In this document: positions 43,801-55,300 of the stretch, piece after piece
Layout: the number at the start of each line of letters is the position of its first letter
Position numbering within the stretch: the first letter of the stretch is position 1
From: Poa pratensis
Taxonomy: Eukaryota; Streptophyta; Magnoliopsida; Poales; Poaceae
DNA: 64,000 bases
NCBI GenBank assembly: GCA_947311845.1
Contig: CAMZMU010000020.1
Span: 36,307,398 to 36,371,397 of the forward strand
Direction: 5' to 3'
Position numbers and translations under genes: made by a program
Notes under the pieces: generated by a model
What the model was told of the DNA's origin: nothing
Database searches by the model: none
Seen by the model: the letters and a program-made list of their open reading frames with translations, nothing else

Positions 43801-46034
43801 CGGGGATTCGAACGCGCGACGCGCGCGTGGATGGATCGTGGCCGTAGCCACTGGGCTGGTGCGGTGTTGGTGCTAAGATACGTGCGCGCGTCCTTTTGAG
43901 GTGTGACGGTGCTCGTCGACGTCGTGCACGGCCGCGGCGACCACCGACGGCGACGCGCACGGGTTCGATGTTCTACGGCGCTTGGAGGCCAACTAGCGCT
44001 CGCACCCGACACGCACGAGCACGGGCTACCTAGTGGCGGCGTTATGGACCTAATGGTCGCCGGCAAAAGCTCCGGCGACGAGGTCGGGCGGCGGCGGGCT
44101 ACGGGCTAACGGCGACGCGACGAACTACGGCGAACTGGGATGAACGGAGAAGTCCTGGAGGTGCGCCTGCTCACCCTCGATGCGTGGGTGCGATCCGTTG
44201 ATGCTGAGGTGGACGGGAACGGCGGCGAGCTTGATCGGAGTGCGTCGGCCGGAGAGGAAGAAGACGGCGGTGATCTCGCGAACGACGGCGATCCGGCTCA
44301 ATTCCTTGGGCAGCGACGCAGAGGACGACGAGGCGGAGACGACTGCACGCTTCGATCTGCTCGGGGAGGTTGCAATCGACGGCGAGGCGCGACGGCGAGC
44401 TCGGCAACCTGCGGCTAGGGTTCGACTTCGTGGGGAGAAAAGAGAGAGGAGAGGGAGCGAGAGCTGGAGAGCAGAGCAGAGGAGCGGGGGTGGTGCTCTT
44501 CTTATCCTCTTCGCAGAGGAGAGGAGAGGCGCAGGAGAGGGGGGGTCCGGGCGGGCGACGCACGGGAGGACGACAGCGGCGACGCGCACGGGCTGCTACA
44601 GAAGACGATGACGCTTTTGCCGATAACCCCCTGGACTTCTTTTTCCTTTTACATTTAAGTCCTTTTCTGTTTTGTTTTAAAACCAGTAGCGTTTTAGGGA
44701 ATTGTTTGGGGTATTTAAACATTTTACAAAAATCTGAGAAAATTCATGTAGCCTCCCATATACATGTAGAAGCTACACAAAAATTGGCTTTTGAAAATAA
44801 AAAGTTTTGAACCACATTGGTTCATAGGGTTTGAATAAATCATTTTTGGTAAACTAAATTAACATTTCTTTAATATTTTAAAACAAGTGGTAAAATATTG
44901 TTTTGAATTGTTGGAACTTTCTTGACAAATATGGCAACTTCAAATACTTTATATTTTTATGGAGAAAGTATTGGTTTGAAAGAAACAGAGAAATAGGGAG
45001 GAATAATTTATTAAGATCATTTATTTATCATGATCTTAATTTCCTTTTGTTAAATACTTTGAGAGTTTTGTTTAAAATTGAAAAGTATGTTTACTTGAGG
45101 AGGGAGTGAGATGGGGTTGAAATGATTATTATTTCATCTCATTCCTAGAATAAGGAAATATAATTGTTTTCATAAAATAGAGGAATAGAGATAGAGGGAA
45201 ATTAAATAAGATCATTTCTTTTAATCACGATTTTATTTTGGGAGTGGGACTAATCTTAGAGGTCTTGTTTTGTTTTCAAGTCACACTCCACCATTGTGAT
45301 CAGTGTGTTTTACTTTAGTGCTAGGCATAGCTGAGGAATTATCCTCACAAACAACAAACACCACAAGATCCACATCACACTCAAGTCCACACAATTCAAA
45401 CCACAAGATTAATCACACCACCATTTACATAATTAACAATACTATCTTATAAAAATGATCACACTTAATTATGACAAGATGATGTTTAAAACTATCTCAA
45501 CTCCACCTTTGTATTTTTGAAAAGGTTTTGAGCAAGACAACATAGGTGGGGTAATATATCTCCCACTAGTGTTATTTCCAAATGGAGTAAAAATAAGAGT
45601 ATAAAATGGGAGTTGCATATACATGCAAAATATCAAGGTTGAAGATAGAGAGGAGATAGCATATAGGTCTCCACATTTTTGGAAACACATAATTTTGGAA
45701 ATACCTTTACTTTCTCAAATAATGGGTATTAGTTTTGGTTGTTGCTAAACCAAGTATCATTTGAAATGGAGTTGGCCAAAATAAGAATGGAAAAGATACA
45801 TGGAATATTTTTCTTGTCATGACATGATCACCAAAGTTAAATATATTTTTATATTGGTTGCGTATTATTTTTACTAGTCAAACAATTTAAACAACAAGTC
45901 ACACTAGGTCCAAACATAGCAACAGGAAGGAAAACACAATCATCAGTGAAACATTTCAAAAAGTTTTTGTTGGTTCTGAATTTTGGGTCTTGTGAAACGA
46001 AGTTTTTCTTAGTTTCCAAATTTGGGATGTGACA
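40893..46034 (-). mobile_element. Long solo LTR (5.14 kb), TSD TACAC
   Basis: The plus-strand ends TGTGGGGACC and GGGATGTGACA give TG...CA. TACAC flanks both sides (40888-40892, 46035-46039), and removing one copy plus the insert restores the RNase H frame. There is no internal LTR pair and no retroviral domain, so it is a solo LTR or LARD-type remnant. By its TGTCACATCCC start it probably reads on the minus strand. The GC-rich middle (43620-44620) has several overlapping frames without domains; the rest is AT-rich. Length and ends recall the very long LTRs of Sukkula-like Triticeae elements, unverified. Confidence 0.8.
43798..43866 (-). other. tRNA-like Pol III A/B-box pair inside the solo LTR
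   Basis: On the minus strand CAGCCCAGTGGC resembles an A box and GCGTTCGAATCCCC a B box, about 33 nt apart. The two sit within a tRNA-sized segment. No clean cloverleaf is obvious. It may be a captured tRNA or SINE fragment. Confidence 0.35.
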
Positions 46035-46039
46035 TACAC

Positions 46040-47674
46040 TACCATTGAAAAAGAATTATTGGCAGTAGTGTTTGCATTTGACAAATTTAGGCCATACCTT
46101 GTTGGACACAAGTGCATTGTTTTTACTGATCATGCAGCAATAAGGTACTTGGTAAGAAAAAAGGATGCAAAGCCAAGACTGATCAGATGGATTCTCTTGC
46201 TATAGGAGTTTGATATTGAAATCAAGGACAAGAAAGGATCTGAAAATTCAGTAGCAGACCACCTGTCCAAAATTAACTGCCCTGAAAACAGAGAGATCCA
46301 AGATGGCATACCTGGTGAGCAACTGATGGAAGTGAATGCTTGCACTCCCTGGTATGCAGACATTGTGAATTATTTGGTCTGTGAAATAGTGCCAACTGAA
46401 ATGTCCTATCAACAGAGAAAGAAATTTCTGCATGATGCCAAGAGCTATTACTGGGATGAGCCATTTCTGTACAAGCATTGTGCAGATGGTGTTGTGAGAA
46501 GATGTGTGCCATCTAAAGAAATACAAGATGTGATGTTCCAATGCCATGCATGCATGTATGGAGGCCATGCTGGAGTGATGAAAACACAAGAAAAAATTCT
46601 ACAGGCTGGATTTTATTGGCCTAATCTGTTCACAGATGTGCATGATTATATCAAGCAGTGTGATCCCTGTCAGAGAGCTGGAAAAATATCAAGAAGAAAT
46701 GAAATGCCACAACAAGGAATTTTAGAAGTTGAATTGTTTGATGTGTGGGGAGTAGATTATGTTGGTCCATTACCATCATCCCAAGGCTACAAGCACATTT
46801 TGGTAGCAGTGGACTATGTGTCCAAATGGGTGGAAGCAATACCCACTGTCAGTGCAGATTCCAAGGCAGTGTGTAAGCTGTTCAAAACTATCATTTTTCC
46901 CAGGTTTGGAGTTCCTAGAGTAGTGATCAGTGATGGTGGAGCTCATTTCAACAATGAACAGCTAGAGAAGTTAGCAAGTATGGTGTGAAGAATCACAGAG
47001 TGACTACACCCTATCACCCTCAGTCCAATGGGCAAGTTGAGTTATCCAACAGAGAGATAAAGCAGATATTAGAAAAAGTTGTGTCTAAATCCAGAGCTGA
47101 TTGGTCCTTGAAATTGCCCGATGCTTTGTGGGCATACAGAACAGGATATAAGACACCTATTGGTATGTCACCATTTAGGCTTGTCTATGGAAAAGCATGT
47201 CATTTACCTGTTGAGCTAGAGCACAGAGCTCAGTGGGTTATCAAGAAATTGAACATGGATTTGGGAAAAGCTAGAAGTGCAAGGAAGTTACAGATGTGTG
47301 AATTGGAAGAGCTGAGACATGATGCCTATTAGAGTTCCAAGATTTATAAGGAAAAGACTAAGAAATGGCATGACAAGCACATTCTTAGAAAGGAATTCAG
47401 GATTGGACAGACAGTGCTAGTTCATGACTCCAAGCTGCATTTATTCTCTGGCAAATTCAAGCCCAGATGGTTTGGCCCTTGTATCATCAAGAGAGACCTG
47501 GGACATGGTGCTTTCGAAGTTCAGAGTCCAACTAAAGGAATGTTCAAGGTCAATGGTCAGAGAATGAAGCATTATGTCGTGGGAGAGAAAGTTGATTCTG
47601 AAAATACTGAAGTTATAGAAGAAGATGAGCTACAGGATGCTGCCAATGCATCCTCTCCAGCCGTGAACCAATGA
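46040..47674 (+). pseudogene. Element 3 RNase H (rest) and integrase
   Basis: It continues at TIEKE, followed by [24 protein letters not shown] and DKKGSENSVADHLSK. The integrase zinc region shows HACMYGGHAG and CDPCQRAG. The catalytic core shows WGVDYVGPLPS, VISDGGAHF and [12 protein letters not shown], so D, D and E are all kept. The C-terminal domain follows (KFKPRWFGPCIIKR). Stops are TAG at 46204 and TAG at 47330, with one frameshift near 46977. The final stop is TGA at 47672-47674. Confidence 0.9.
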
Positions 47675-47824
47675 AGAAGCTACAGTCAGGCTCATGACTA
47701 TAAACAAGCGCTCATCAGGAGGCAGCCTGATACCTTTTTATGTTATCTACATTTTTATTTCCTTTATTTGCTATTTTTGTTTTGTGTGTCTCTTTTGTTT
47801 TTGTTGTTTCAGTTAAGGAATAAA
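47675..47824 (+). other. Element 3 post-stop region with AGGCAG-loop hairpin
   Basis: AGCGCT (47707-47712) is followed by the perfect hairpin ATCAGG-AGGCAG-CCTGAT (47714-47731). A T-rich tract comes next up to the CACTA insertion. The same arrangement occurs after gag of element 5 (56058-56080). Confidence 0.65.
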
Positions 47825-48307
47825 CACTACAACCAAACTGACTTTTTGTGACACGGTCATTTTGTCACTTATTAACGAAATTTGTCACGGATTACCCCCT
47901 CGTGACGACATTAGGGCGTCACTAAGCCCGTCACAAAATCCTCGTCACAGATTACGAAATAGTGACGCCACGACAAAATCGCGTCACGCATTATGGCTAA
48001 TCGGTGACGCGTTTTTTCACGTCACGCATTGATGGAATGCATGACAAAATTATTTGTCACTGTTCATTCGTAAATTTGTCACCGATGAACGCAATGCGTG
48101 ACAAAAATCGTGTCATTGATTGGTTCGTCAGCGGTCAAAGCTGCTGACCTGTCGGTCAATGAAGATGATGTGGTCGTTTACGTGGCTGTTGACGTGGATG
48201 CTGACATGTGGCTGTTTAGGTGGCACTCGACGTGTCTATTAACGTGTATGCTGACATGTGGGTCCGTTCTCTGCTGACGTGGCACTACGTAAAATGGGTC
48301 CACACAA

Positions 48308-48424
48308 TGCTGACATGTGGGACCCTCCGGTTTGCTGACATGTGGGACCCTCCGGTTTGCTGACATGTGGGACCCACCGGGTTTGCTGACATGTGGGACC
48401 CACCGGTTTGTTGACATGTGGGAC
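48308..48424. repeat. 25-bp minisatellite, about five copies
   Basis: TGCTGACATGTGGGACCC units begin at 48308, 48333, 48358, 48384 and 48409 (periods 25, 25, 26, 25). Looser variants lie upstream (GCTGACATGTGG near 48199 and 48250). Confidence 0.9.
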
Positions 48425-48718
48425 AGAAGGCTGTGACGCTTAACAAATTTTGTCACGGTTGTTAGCCGAAGGAAAATTTTCAATATTTGCAAATTTTGAG
48501 GCAATTTGTAAATAAAAGGAATTCAAATGAACCATTTGGAAATGTACCGATAAAACATTATTGCACTTATAATTCAGGCACACAAAATACTTAATGTCTG
48601 ATTGACACCAACTGTTACAATAGCACACGAAAATGGAAGAAAGTAGGCATAAATGTGGATGAAATCAAGTTTTCATGAAGAAAACAGTACTGGCGGGCAA
48701 GGTTTGCTGCTTATTTGG

Positions 48719-51700
48719 TCAACTAGATGATTTACACGTCCTGAGGAGATAACCAAGAAGTGCATCCATCTCTTGCTGCCTCAATTTTATTTCATAAGTC
48801 ATGTCATCATAGGCCTTGTGGAGAGCTTCATATTCTGTGTGCTTCCTTTTCAGGTCTTCAGTTCTTTCTTCCACGGCCTGTATCCTTGCCTGCAGTTGCT
48901 GGTACCTTGGAGATGTAGGTAAGGACTCTTGCTCATGATCTTCTAGTATTCCTTCAAACTCTGGGATAATTGCAGATGTCATGCTAGATGTAGTCCCCAA
49001 GTCTGACAGGAAAATGCCTTTCATTCTGCGTTTCTTGAGGACATCTTCACAAATCTGCTGATTAGTTCGGGGAGGCTCATCTTTCATGTGTGGACCCATT
49101 TTTGCAAGGATCATTTCATCCTGCCATAGGATATGAGTATTTTTTTGTCAGGTGCAAGAAACAGTACGTAATAATGCTACAAGAAAATGTAAACATTTTA
49201 CTTACATAAGCAGCTTGTGCATCCTTGCTCATGATACCAGCGCTGTTTGTTTTGGTTATTTTAAAAACTTCAATAGGAGTTGCTTCGCACGTCTCAGTAA
49301 TCTTGAAGACAGGAGGAACCTATAAGGGTTACGAAACAGGTAAATAAGAAGAGTATATGAAAAATTTAGTGAAGAGGTAAGGTTTTCAGAGGGATAGGCA
49401 GTTACTGCACATACGTCGCCACCATAGATGCTCCTTATGAAGGTACTTGTCGCACCTAATTGGTTCAATTCATACCTCCCCTGAATTGCATAGTTTACCA
49501 TAAAGTTAAAATATATTAGTGCTCACGTTATAAGTGCAATAATTAGGTACAACTGAATTTTACTGATAAGTACGCACTGCATATTCCTCGCTAGCATCCT
49601 TGCTTGTAGAGCGACTTGTCTCACCTATCTGGTTCATTGTTGAAAGGACAAGGATGTCGCCTAGAGGGGGGTGAATAGGCGATTAAAACTTTTCCGGTTT
49701 AGGCTTGCTAATTGCGGAATAAAACTAGGTGTTTAAATTAACAAGCCAACAACCTATATAAACTAGGTTCACCTATGTGCATCAACAACTTATGCTAAGC
49801 AAGACAAGCAACAAGGTGATAGCAATATAGAATACTTCAAGCACGAAGGCTATCACAATGTAAAATACATAAGTAAAAAGCTCGGGTATAGAAATAACCG
49901 AGGCACGCGGAGACGAGGATGTATTTCCGAGTTCCTCCTTGTTAAGGGAGTACGTCTCGTTGGAGAGGTGTGAACCAACACAATGGTTCAACAACCACAA
50001 AGGTTTCACCTTCTTCTCCGATGAACCGCACCACAAAGGTTTGGTTCACCTTCCACTATCGCAATCCTTCGAGGCGGAAATCCGGAGCCTTTCAACAACG
50101 ATCCGGGGCACAACCCACAACGGGATTGGGGGCTCCCGAACAGCTAACAAGTGACCACACAAGGGTCTCAACCACCACACGGGCGTCTAGGGTCCAAGGA
50201 CCCAAGAGTAACAAGTTCACAAGCTTTCAACTTCCACGAATCCTCGTGGAGAGCACACCGATGCACCAAATGCAAAAGGCAAGAGCACAAGTGCTCAAAT
50301 CCTTCACTCTCAAATTCCAACAAAGCAACAAATGCTTATGAGGGAATAAGAGAGGAAGAACAAAGAGGAGATGTACCAAGAACTCCAAGATCAATATCTA
50401 ATAGGTTCCCCTCACTTAGAGGAGAGATGGATTGGTGGAAATGTAGATCTAGATCTCCTCTCACTTTCCCTCAAAGATATGCAAGAATCATGGGAGGGAT
50501 TGAGAGGAAGGCAAGCTTTTCCAAGGTCAACAATGGAGGAGAGAGAGGGGAAAAACGTGCTCAAGTTATTAGGAAACATTGGGGAAGAAGGGCCCTTAAA
50601 AAGGAGCCCGAAAATCTGCCCGTTGGGCTGTTTTTCGGCCCCGGGGCGGTACTACCGGGCTTGACCCGGTACTACCGGTCCCCGGAACTACCGGGTCACT
50701 ACCGGGACCCTACCGGGTTAAAAACCGCTCGAAACCAGTACCAAAATCGTGATCCGGTAGTAGACGCGGTAGTAGGGGCGGTACTACCGACCTACTGAAA
50801 AAATGCAGAAACCCCAACACCAAAACGAGCAAAACTTTCGCATACGAACTCCGTTTTTGATGATCTTGGGCTCGTTGGAATCGCAAAGAAGAGCTTTAAA
50901 AGATCATGCATAGAAACATCATATTCCAACAATGGAGGATAAAACCAAATGGGGAAAGGTTAGACCTCTCGATAAAAGAACAACCGATAAAACCTCCAAA
51001 CCAAAACCGCAATATGTTTTTCATCCGGACTCCGTTTTCTATGATCTTGGGCTTATTTCGAAGATACTCACAAGCACAACAAGATAATGCATATACACAT
51101 CATGGTCCATCATGTGAGGAGGATAACACAAGAGGAGAGTTCGACCTCTCTACAAGAGACGAACCGGTAAAACCTCCAACATAAAAAACACCACAAGATA
51201 TACAAATGAAATCCGTTTTTGATGAACTAGAGCTTGGTATGGAGATGGACGCAAGCTCTAAATTCTCACATGGATAAAAGCCAAATAAGAACCAAGAAAG
51301 ATGATATGCCAAATATGCAAAGTTTTGAGCTCTCCATAAGGATGCGATCAAGTTACTCACTTGAGAGCCCCTCTTGATAGAACGCCATCTATCCTATGAC
51401 CCGGTCTCCCACTAACACCACGAGACCGGTAAAATAGAAACCCTATCAAGATCATATCTTTGCCTTGCGCATTCCACTTGAGCTAGATGATGACGATCTT
51501 GACTCTCTCAAGTTGGAACATCTTTCTTGATTGTGCTTGCTAGCACATGCTTGATGAAGACTTCTCCAAATACTCCCCCATACACCATTATGGGAGAGCC
51601 TCGCTTAGCTCCGTCTTCATGTATCCACTTGCACTTCATCTTCTTCTCTTGATAAAGATGATGGCTTGGAGATAAACATGAATGTTCACTCAAACTTCTT

Positions 51701-52983
51701 TTCCAAGCCATGCTTGCAATAAGCTCAACTCTAGATGACCATTCTTCATATAAACCCTTGGATGGAACCTTGGTCATCATGTAATCTTCTAGAGTCCAAC
51801 ACATGAACTCCAATCTTTTCCTATGGACAAGATCTACAAGTATATCTCAATGCAACCATTAGTCCATAAGGATTGTCATTAATTACCAAAACCACGCATG
51901 GGGCAACACATGCCCTTTCAATTGTACTCTTCCCGTCGATTGCCTAGTAAGCCATGAAGTAAAAACATATGAATGCACAAGCTATAACTGAACAAACATG
52001 AGTTATAAAATCATGGTGTCGCACAAAACATACTGAATCGTAGTACATCCAGTGCGGTCCAGGAGCCTTCTTCTTTCGGGTGCTTGAACTACCGTAGACA
52101 AAAGTTCTTGCTATAGAGTCAAAATCTTGCATTTGTTCACCATTTCCTTCTGCTTGCTTCTTCAGTAGTGCAGACATACGAGAAGCATTCTGTTCCATCG
52201 CTAGCTTCCTAATTTTCTCATATGCAACTTCTGATATGTCTTCATTACCTAAATAAAAGAAAGTGAATAATTTTATATGCATATACATTTATTGATGGCA
52301 CATAGCTTAAAACATGACAACTATCTACTCAGATGTCTATGTTTCTGAACCGACACAACTATCGTAGCATACAATCCAGTAGTACGAGGTCCGTGCAGAA
52401 CTATAAGCCTGACATACAAAGGTTCAGTTTCAGAGCGACACTTTTACTGTAGCTCATCTAGCTGTTGTCGCTGTCTGTTTCAGTTTCATTTAGGTTCAGT
52501 ATTAGTCTGAATAAACGTGGCATTTTTAACAGACTTATAGAAAATAAATCATGACGGAAACTTGCACGGATCTCAAACATGATACTTGGTCTACCCATCT
52601 GAACCAACTAAAATCCATGAAACCCTACAGTACTTGACCATTACCTATATGACTGTGAAAAAATTGATTTCTTTAACGATTGTGATGACTTGATACGTAA
52701 TAAGGAGCGTGCAATAACAACCATTTGTAGCAGCTATGATCTTGCAAATATAACTGGTAAACTCATGGTGTTTACCCGAATCAAAAAAATATCACAATAT
52801 GCATATATCTATATGGAATAGAAGATGAGAAGGAAAGAGGTTGACTGAACAACCCCTAGTACAAGAAATTTGATCTTTACCAGGGCTGCCGGTGTTCTCC
52901 TACATATTCATGCCGGGGTTCTCCTCCAGAATGCTGCCGTCCATGTCGGTCGTCAGGTCGATCAGATTGTTGCGGCCGAACAT
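48719..52983 (-). pseudogene. TnpA-like plant transposase (Ptta/En/Spm) gene, at least six exons, interrupted
   Basis: GT-AG exons on the minus strand: 52983-52881 (ATG, in-frame TAG at 52902), 52248-52034, 51943-51921 joined across a solo LTR to 49640-49578, 49480-49415, 49319-49206 and 49120-48719 (TAA/TAG region at the end). The region VFKITKTNSAGIMSKDAQAA followed by MILAKMGPHM resembles the C-terminal part of Pfam Transposase_24 (PF03004). After it come a charged linker and a coiled coil (LQARIQAVEERTEDLKRKH) ending in QEMDALLGYLL. The protein would bind CACTA subterminal repeats. The premature stop in exon 1 and the LTR in exon 3 suggest it is inactive. The donor of exon 3 (GTGCGT) is weak. 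Exon boundaries are my reading and need transcript support. Confidence 0.6.
49641..51920. mobile_element. Solo LTR, 2280 bp, TSD ATTGT
   Basis: The ends TGAAAGGACAAGG and CATGCCCTTTCA form the TG...CA short inverted repeat TGAAAGG/CCTTTCA. ATTGT flanks both sides (49636-49640, 51921-51925). It lies in an exon of the TnpA-like gene. Frames at 49939-50798 have no domain. It starts with GATGTCGCCTAGAGGGGGGT, a word common in grass LTRs. Strand is unknown. Confidence 0.85.
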
Positions 52984-53419
52984 TTTCCACCGCCGGGGCA
53001 GACGGATCTAGGGTGATGAAGAGGATGAGGTAGGCGAGATTAGATCTTCGAGAGGAGAGGGGGGATGATAGGAATGGAAGGTGTGGTACGAGATCGTGGG
53101 TTCTGCCGATACGAGGGGCGTATTTAGGGGGAGGGTGGGTGCGCGGGACGGTTTCGTTTGAGCCGAAAAAAGGGAGGGAACGGGGATAATTTTAAATAAA
53201 GGAGGGAACAAAAAAATTAAACCAGAAAGGAGGGAACGTACTGTTTTTTGTACAAACGAAATAAAATTTTCCCATCTAAACTAGGTGTGCTTGCAAATTG
53301 AGCAGAGATTTTTTGTGAGTGTTCATTCACACATACTAGGTGTGCTTGCAGTTTTTCAGACTAGGTGTGCTTACAACACATCGGTTTGGTCGACATCGTT
53401 CATGTCGCTTATGGGGCAT

Positions 53420-55017
53420 TGATACGTCTCAAACGTATCTATAATTTTTGATGTTCCATGCTTGTTTTATACCAATTGCTACATGTTTTGCATCTACTTT
53501 ATATCACTTTTATACATTTTTGGGACTAACCTATTAACAAGATGCCGAAGTGCCAGTTCCTGTTTTCTGCTGTTTTTGTATTCCAGAAAAGCTAGTCTGG
53601 AAATATTCTCGGAATTGGACGAAACTACACGGGGGTGCCTATTTTTCCAGAACACGCCTGACGGAGCGAAGGAGCAGCAGAGGAGGGCCACCATGAGGCC
53701 ACACGCACCTAGGGCGCGGGCCCCCCTTCTGCCGCGCCCTAGGGTGGTGTGGGCCCCTCGGGGTCCGCAGCCGCCACCCTTTCGCCTACTTATTCCCCCC
53801 GACGCGAAAACCCTAAGTACCTGAGCAAAAATCCACGAAAAGATCCAGAGACGGCGCCGTCGTCAACCCTAGCTCGGGAGGGTTCAGAACCTCTTCCCGG
53901 CACCCTGCCGGAGAGGGGAATCGTCACCGGAGGCTTCTACATCGCCATGCCTGCCTCCGGAGTGATGCGTGAGTAGTTCATCCTTGGACTACGGGTCCAT
54001 AGCAGTAGCTAGATGGTTGTCTCTCCACTTTGTGCCATCATGTTTAGATCTTGTGAGCTGCCCTACATGATCAAGATCATATTATTGTAATGCTACATGT
54101 TGTGTTTGCTGGGATCCGATGAATATTGAATATTATGTCAAGTTGATTATCAATCTATCTAATATGTTATTTAAGATCTTGCATGCTTTCCATTACTCGT
54201 AGATGCTTTGGCCAAGTAGATGCTTGTAACTTCAAAAGAGAGTATTTATGCTAGATAGTGGGTTCATGTCTCCATTTAACCTGGGACAGTGACAGAAAGT
54301 TCTAAGGTTGCGGATGTGCTGTTGCCACTAGGGATAACCTAACGATGCTATGTCCATGGGCATATGTGTTTGTTTATATTACGCATTTTACTTAATGCAA
54401 TTATCCGTTGCTTGCAACTTAATACCAACGGGGGACTCGGATGACGACCCGGCGGTGGATTATTAGTCATAGATGCTGTTGGATAACGGTCTATGTATTA
54501 TGTCATAATGCCCAATTAAATATCATAGTAGTCAACATGTCATGTATATGCATTGTCATGCGCTCACTATTCGTCAATTGCCCAGCTGTAATTTGTTCAC
54601 CCAACATGTTAGTTATCTTTTATGGAGAGACACCACTAGTGAACTGTGGACCCCGGTCCATTCTTTTAAACTGATTAAACAACCACAAACTGCAAACTGT
54701 TCCTTTTTCATTCTCTGCAATTTAATACTCATTTTCCACACCATACGTTTAATCCTTTGTTTTCAGCAAGCCAGTGAGATTGACAACCTCACTGTTTCGT
54801 TGGGACAAAGTAGTTTGATTGTGTTGTGTGCAGATTCCACGTCAACAGTCCAGACTCCCTTCGACAGCTATTTTTCTGGCGCCGTTGACAACCTTCTGAA
54901 GAGTTGCTGCTCCTACTGGTTCGATAACCTTGGTTTCTTTCTGAGGGAAAACTTGCTGCTGACAACATCATACCTTCCTCTTGGGGTCTCCCAACGAACG
55001 TGTGTTTCACGTCATCA
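53420..55017 (+). repeat. Element 5 5' LTR (about 1598 bp)
   Basis: It starts TGATACGTCTC and ends ACGTCATCA. It contains the GC hairpin CCTAGGGCGCGG/CCGCGCCCTAGG (53708-53743) and a following TACTTATTCCCCCC TATA-like region near 53785. A PBS-like word is embedded near its end (54877). Confidence 0.8.
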
Positions 55018-55133
55018 AGCTATTTTTCTGGCGCCGTTGCCGGGGAAGTACTCATCATCACCATCATCATCATCCTCAAATACTCTCCCGTCAATCAGGC
55101 GCCAGCATATTTTTCTGGCGCCGTTGCCGGGGA
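54877..55133 (+). other. Three primer-binding-site copies
   Basis: CTATTTTTCTGGCGCCGTTG-type words occur at 54877 (11 nt of PBS, then diverged; inside the LTR), 55029-55046 (complete, expected place) and 55116-55133 (complete). The last two are 87 bp apart. Confidence 0.8.
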
Positions 55134-55300
55134 GACAGCAGTCTTCTGCAAGGGGAGTTTCACGCTTCCAATCTCTTTACTTTGTTTTTGTCTTGCATAG
55201 TTTATTTTATTTTATCTTGTTTGCTTTCAATTATCAAAAACACAAAAAAATTAGTTACTTGCATTCATTTTATTGTCAGTTTTGTTTTCTGTTAGTTATC

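Larger units (their letters stand above)
36832..47824 (+). mobile_element. Element 3: Athila/Tat-like gypsy retrotransposon, decayed
   Basis: The internal region has PBS, gag, protease, RT, RNase H and integrase in order on the plus strand. A 5.1-kb solo LTR splits RNase H. Stops and frameshifts are frequent. Its 3' LTR is not present: a CACTA element starts 151 bp after the pol stop. Its codons and sequence are well diverged from element 2. Confidence 0.85.
47825..53419 (-). mobile_element. Second CACTA element, right end not found
   Basis: It begins CACTACAACCAAACTG, a CACTA terminal sequence, after AAA. Subterminal repeats of GTGAC/GTCAC type (GTGACACGG, TTTGTCACGG, CGTCACAGATTACG) fill 47850-48130 and recur at 48433-48460. 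A TnpA-like gene runs on the minus strand up to about 52983. The stretch 53000-53419 looks like its promoter side, with AGGAGGGAAC and ACTAGGTGTGCTTGCA repeats. The terminal inverted repeat expected to the right is not seen before element 5 begins. Confidence 0.65.

Noticed and set aside
43660..44810. Several GC-rich frames of 90-180 codons on both strands
   Set aside because: They lie in the promoter/leader part of a solo LTR, with Arg/Ala/Ser-rich composition on both strands and no homology seen.
49939..50798. Open frames up to 215 codons in the 2.28-kb insertion
   Set aside because: No domains, and the clean TG...CA ends with a 5-bp TSD make this a solo LTR.
47825..53419. Complete CACTA element with both ends
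   Set aside because: No right terminal inverted repeat was found before 53420, so only the left end is claimed.
54542..55300. Upstream extension of the element 5 gag frame
   Set aside because: It reads through the LTR and all three PBS copies. The gag domain starts at the ATG at 55301.
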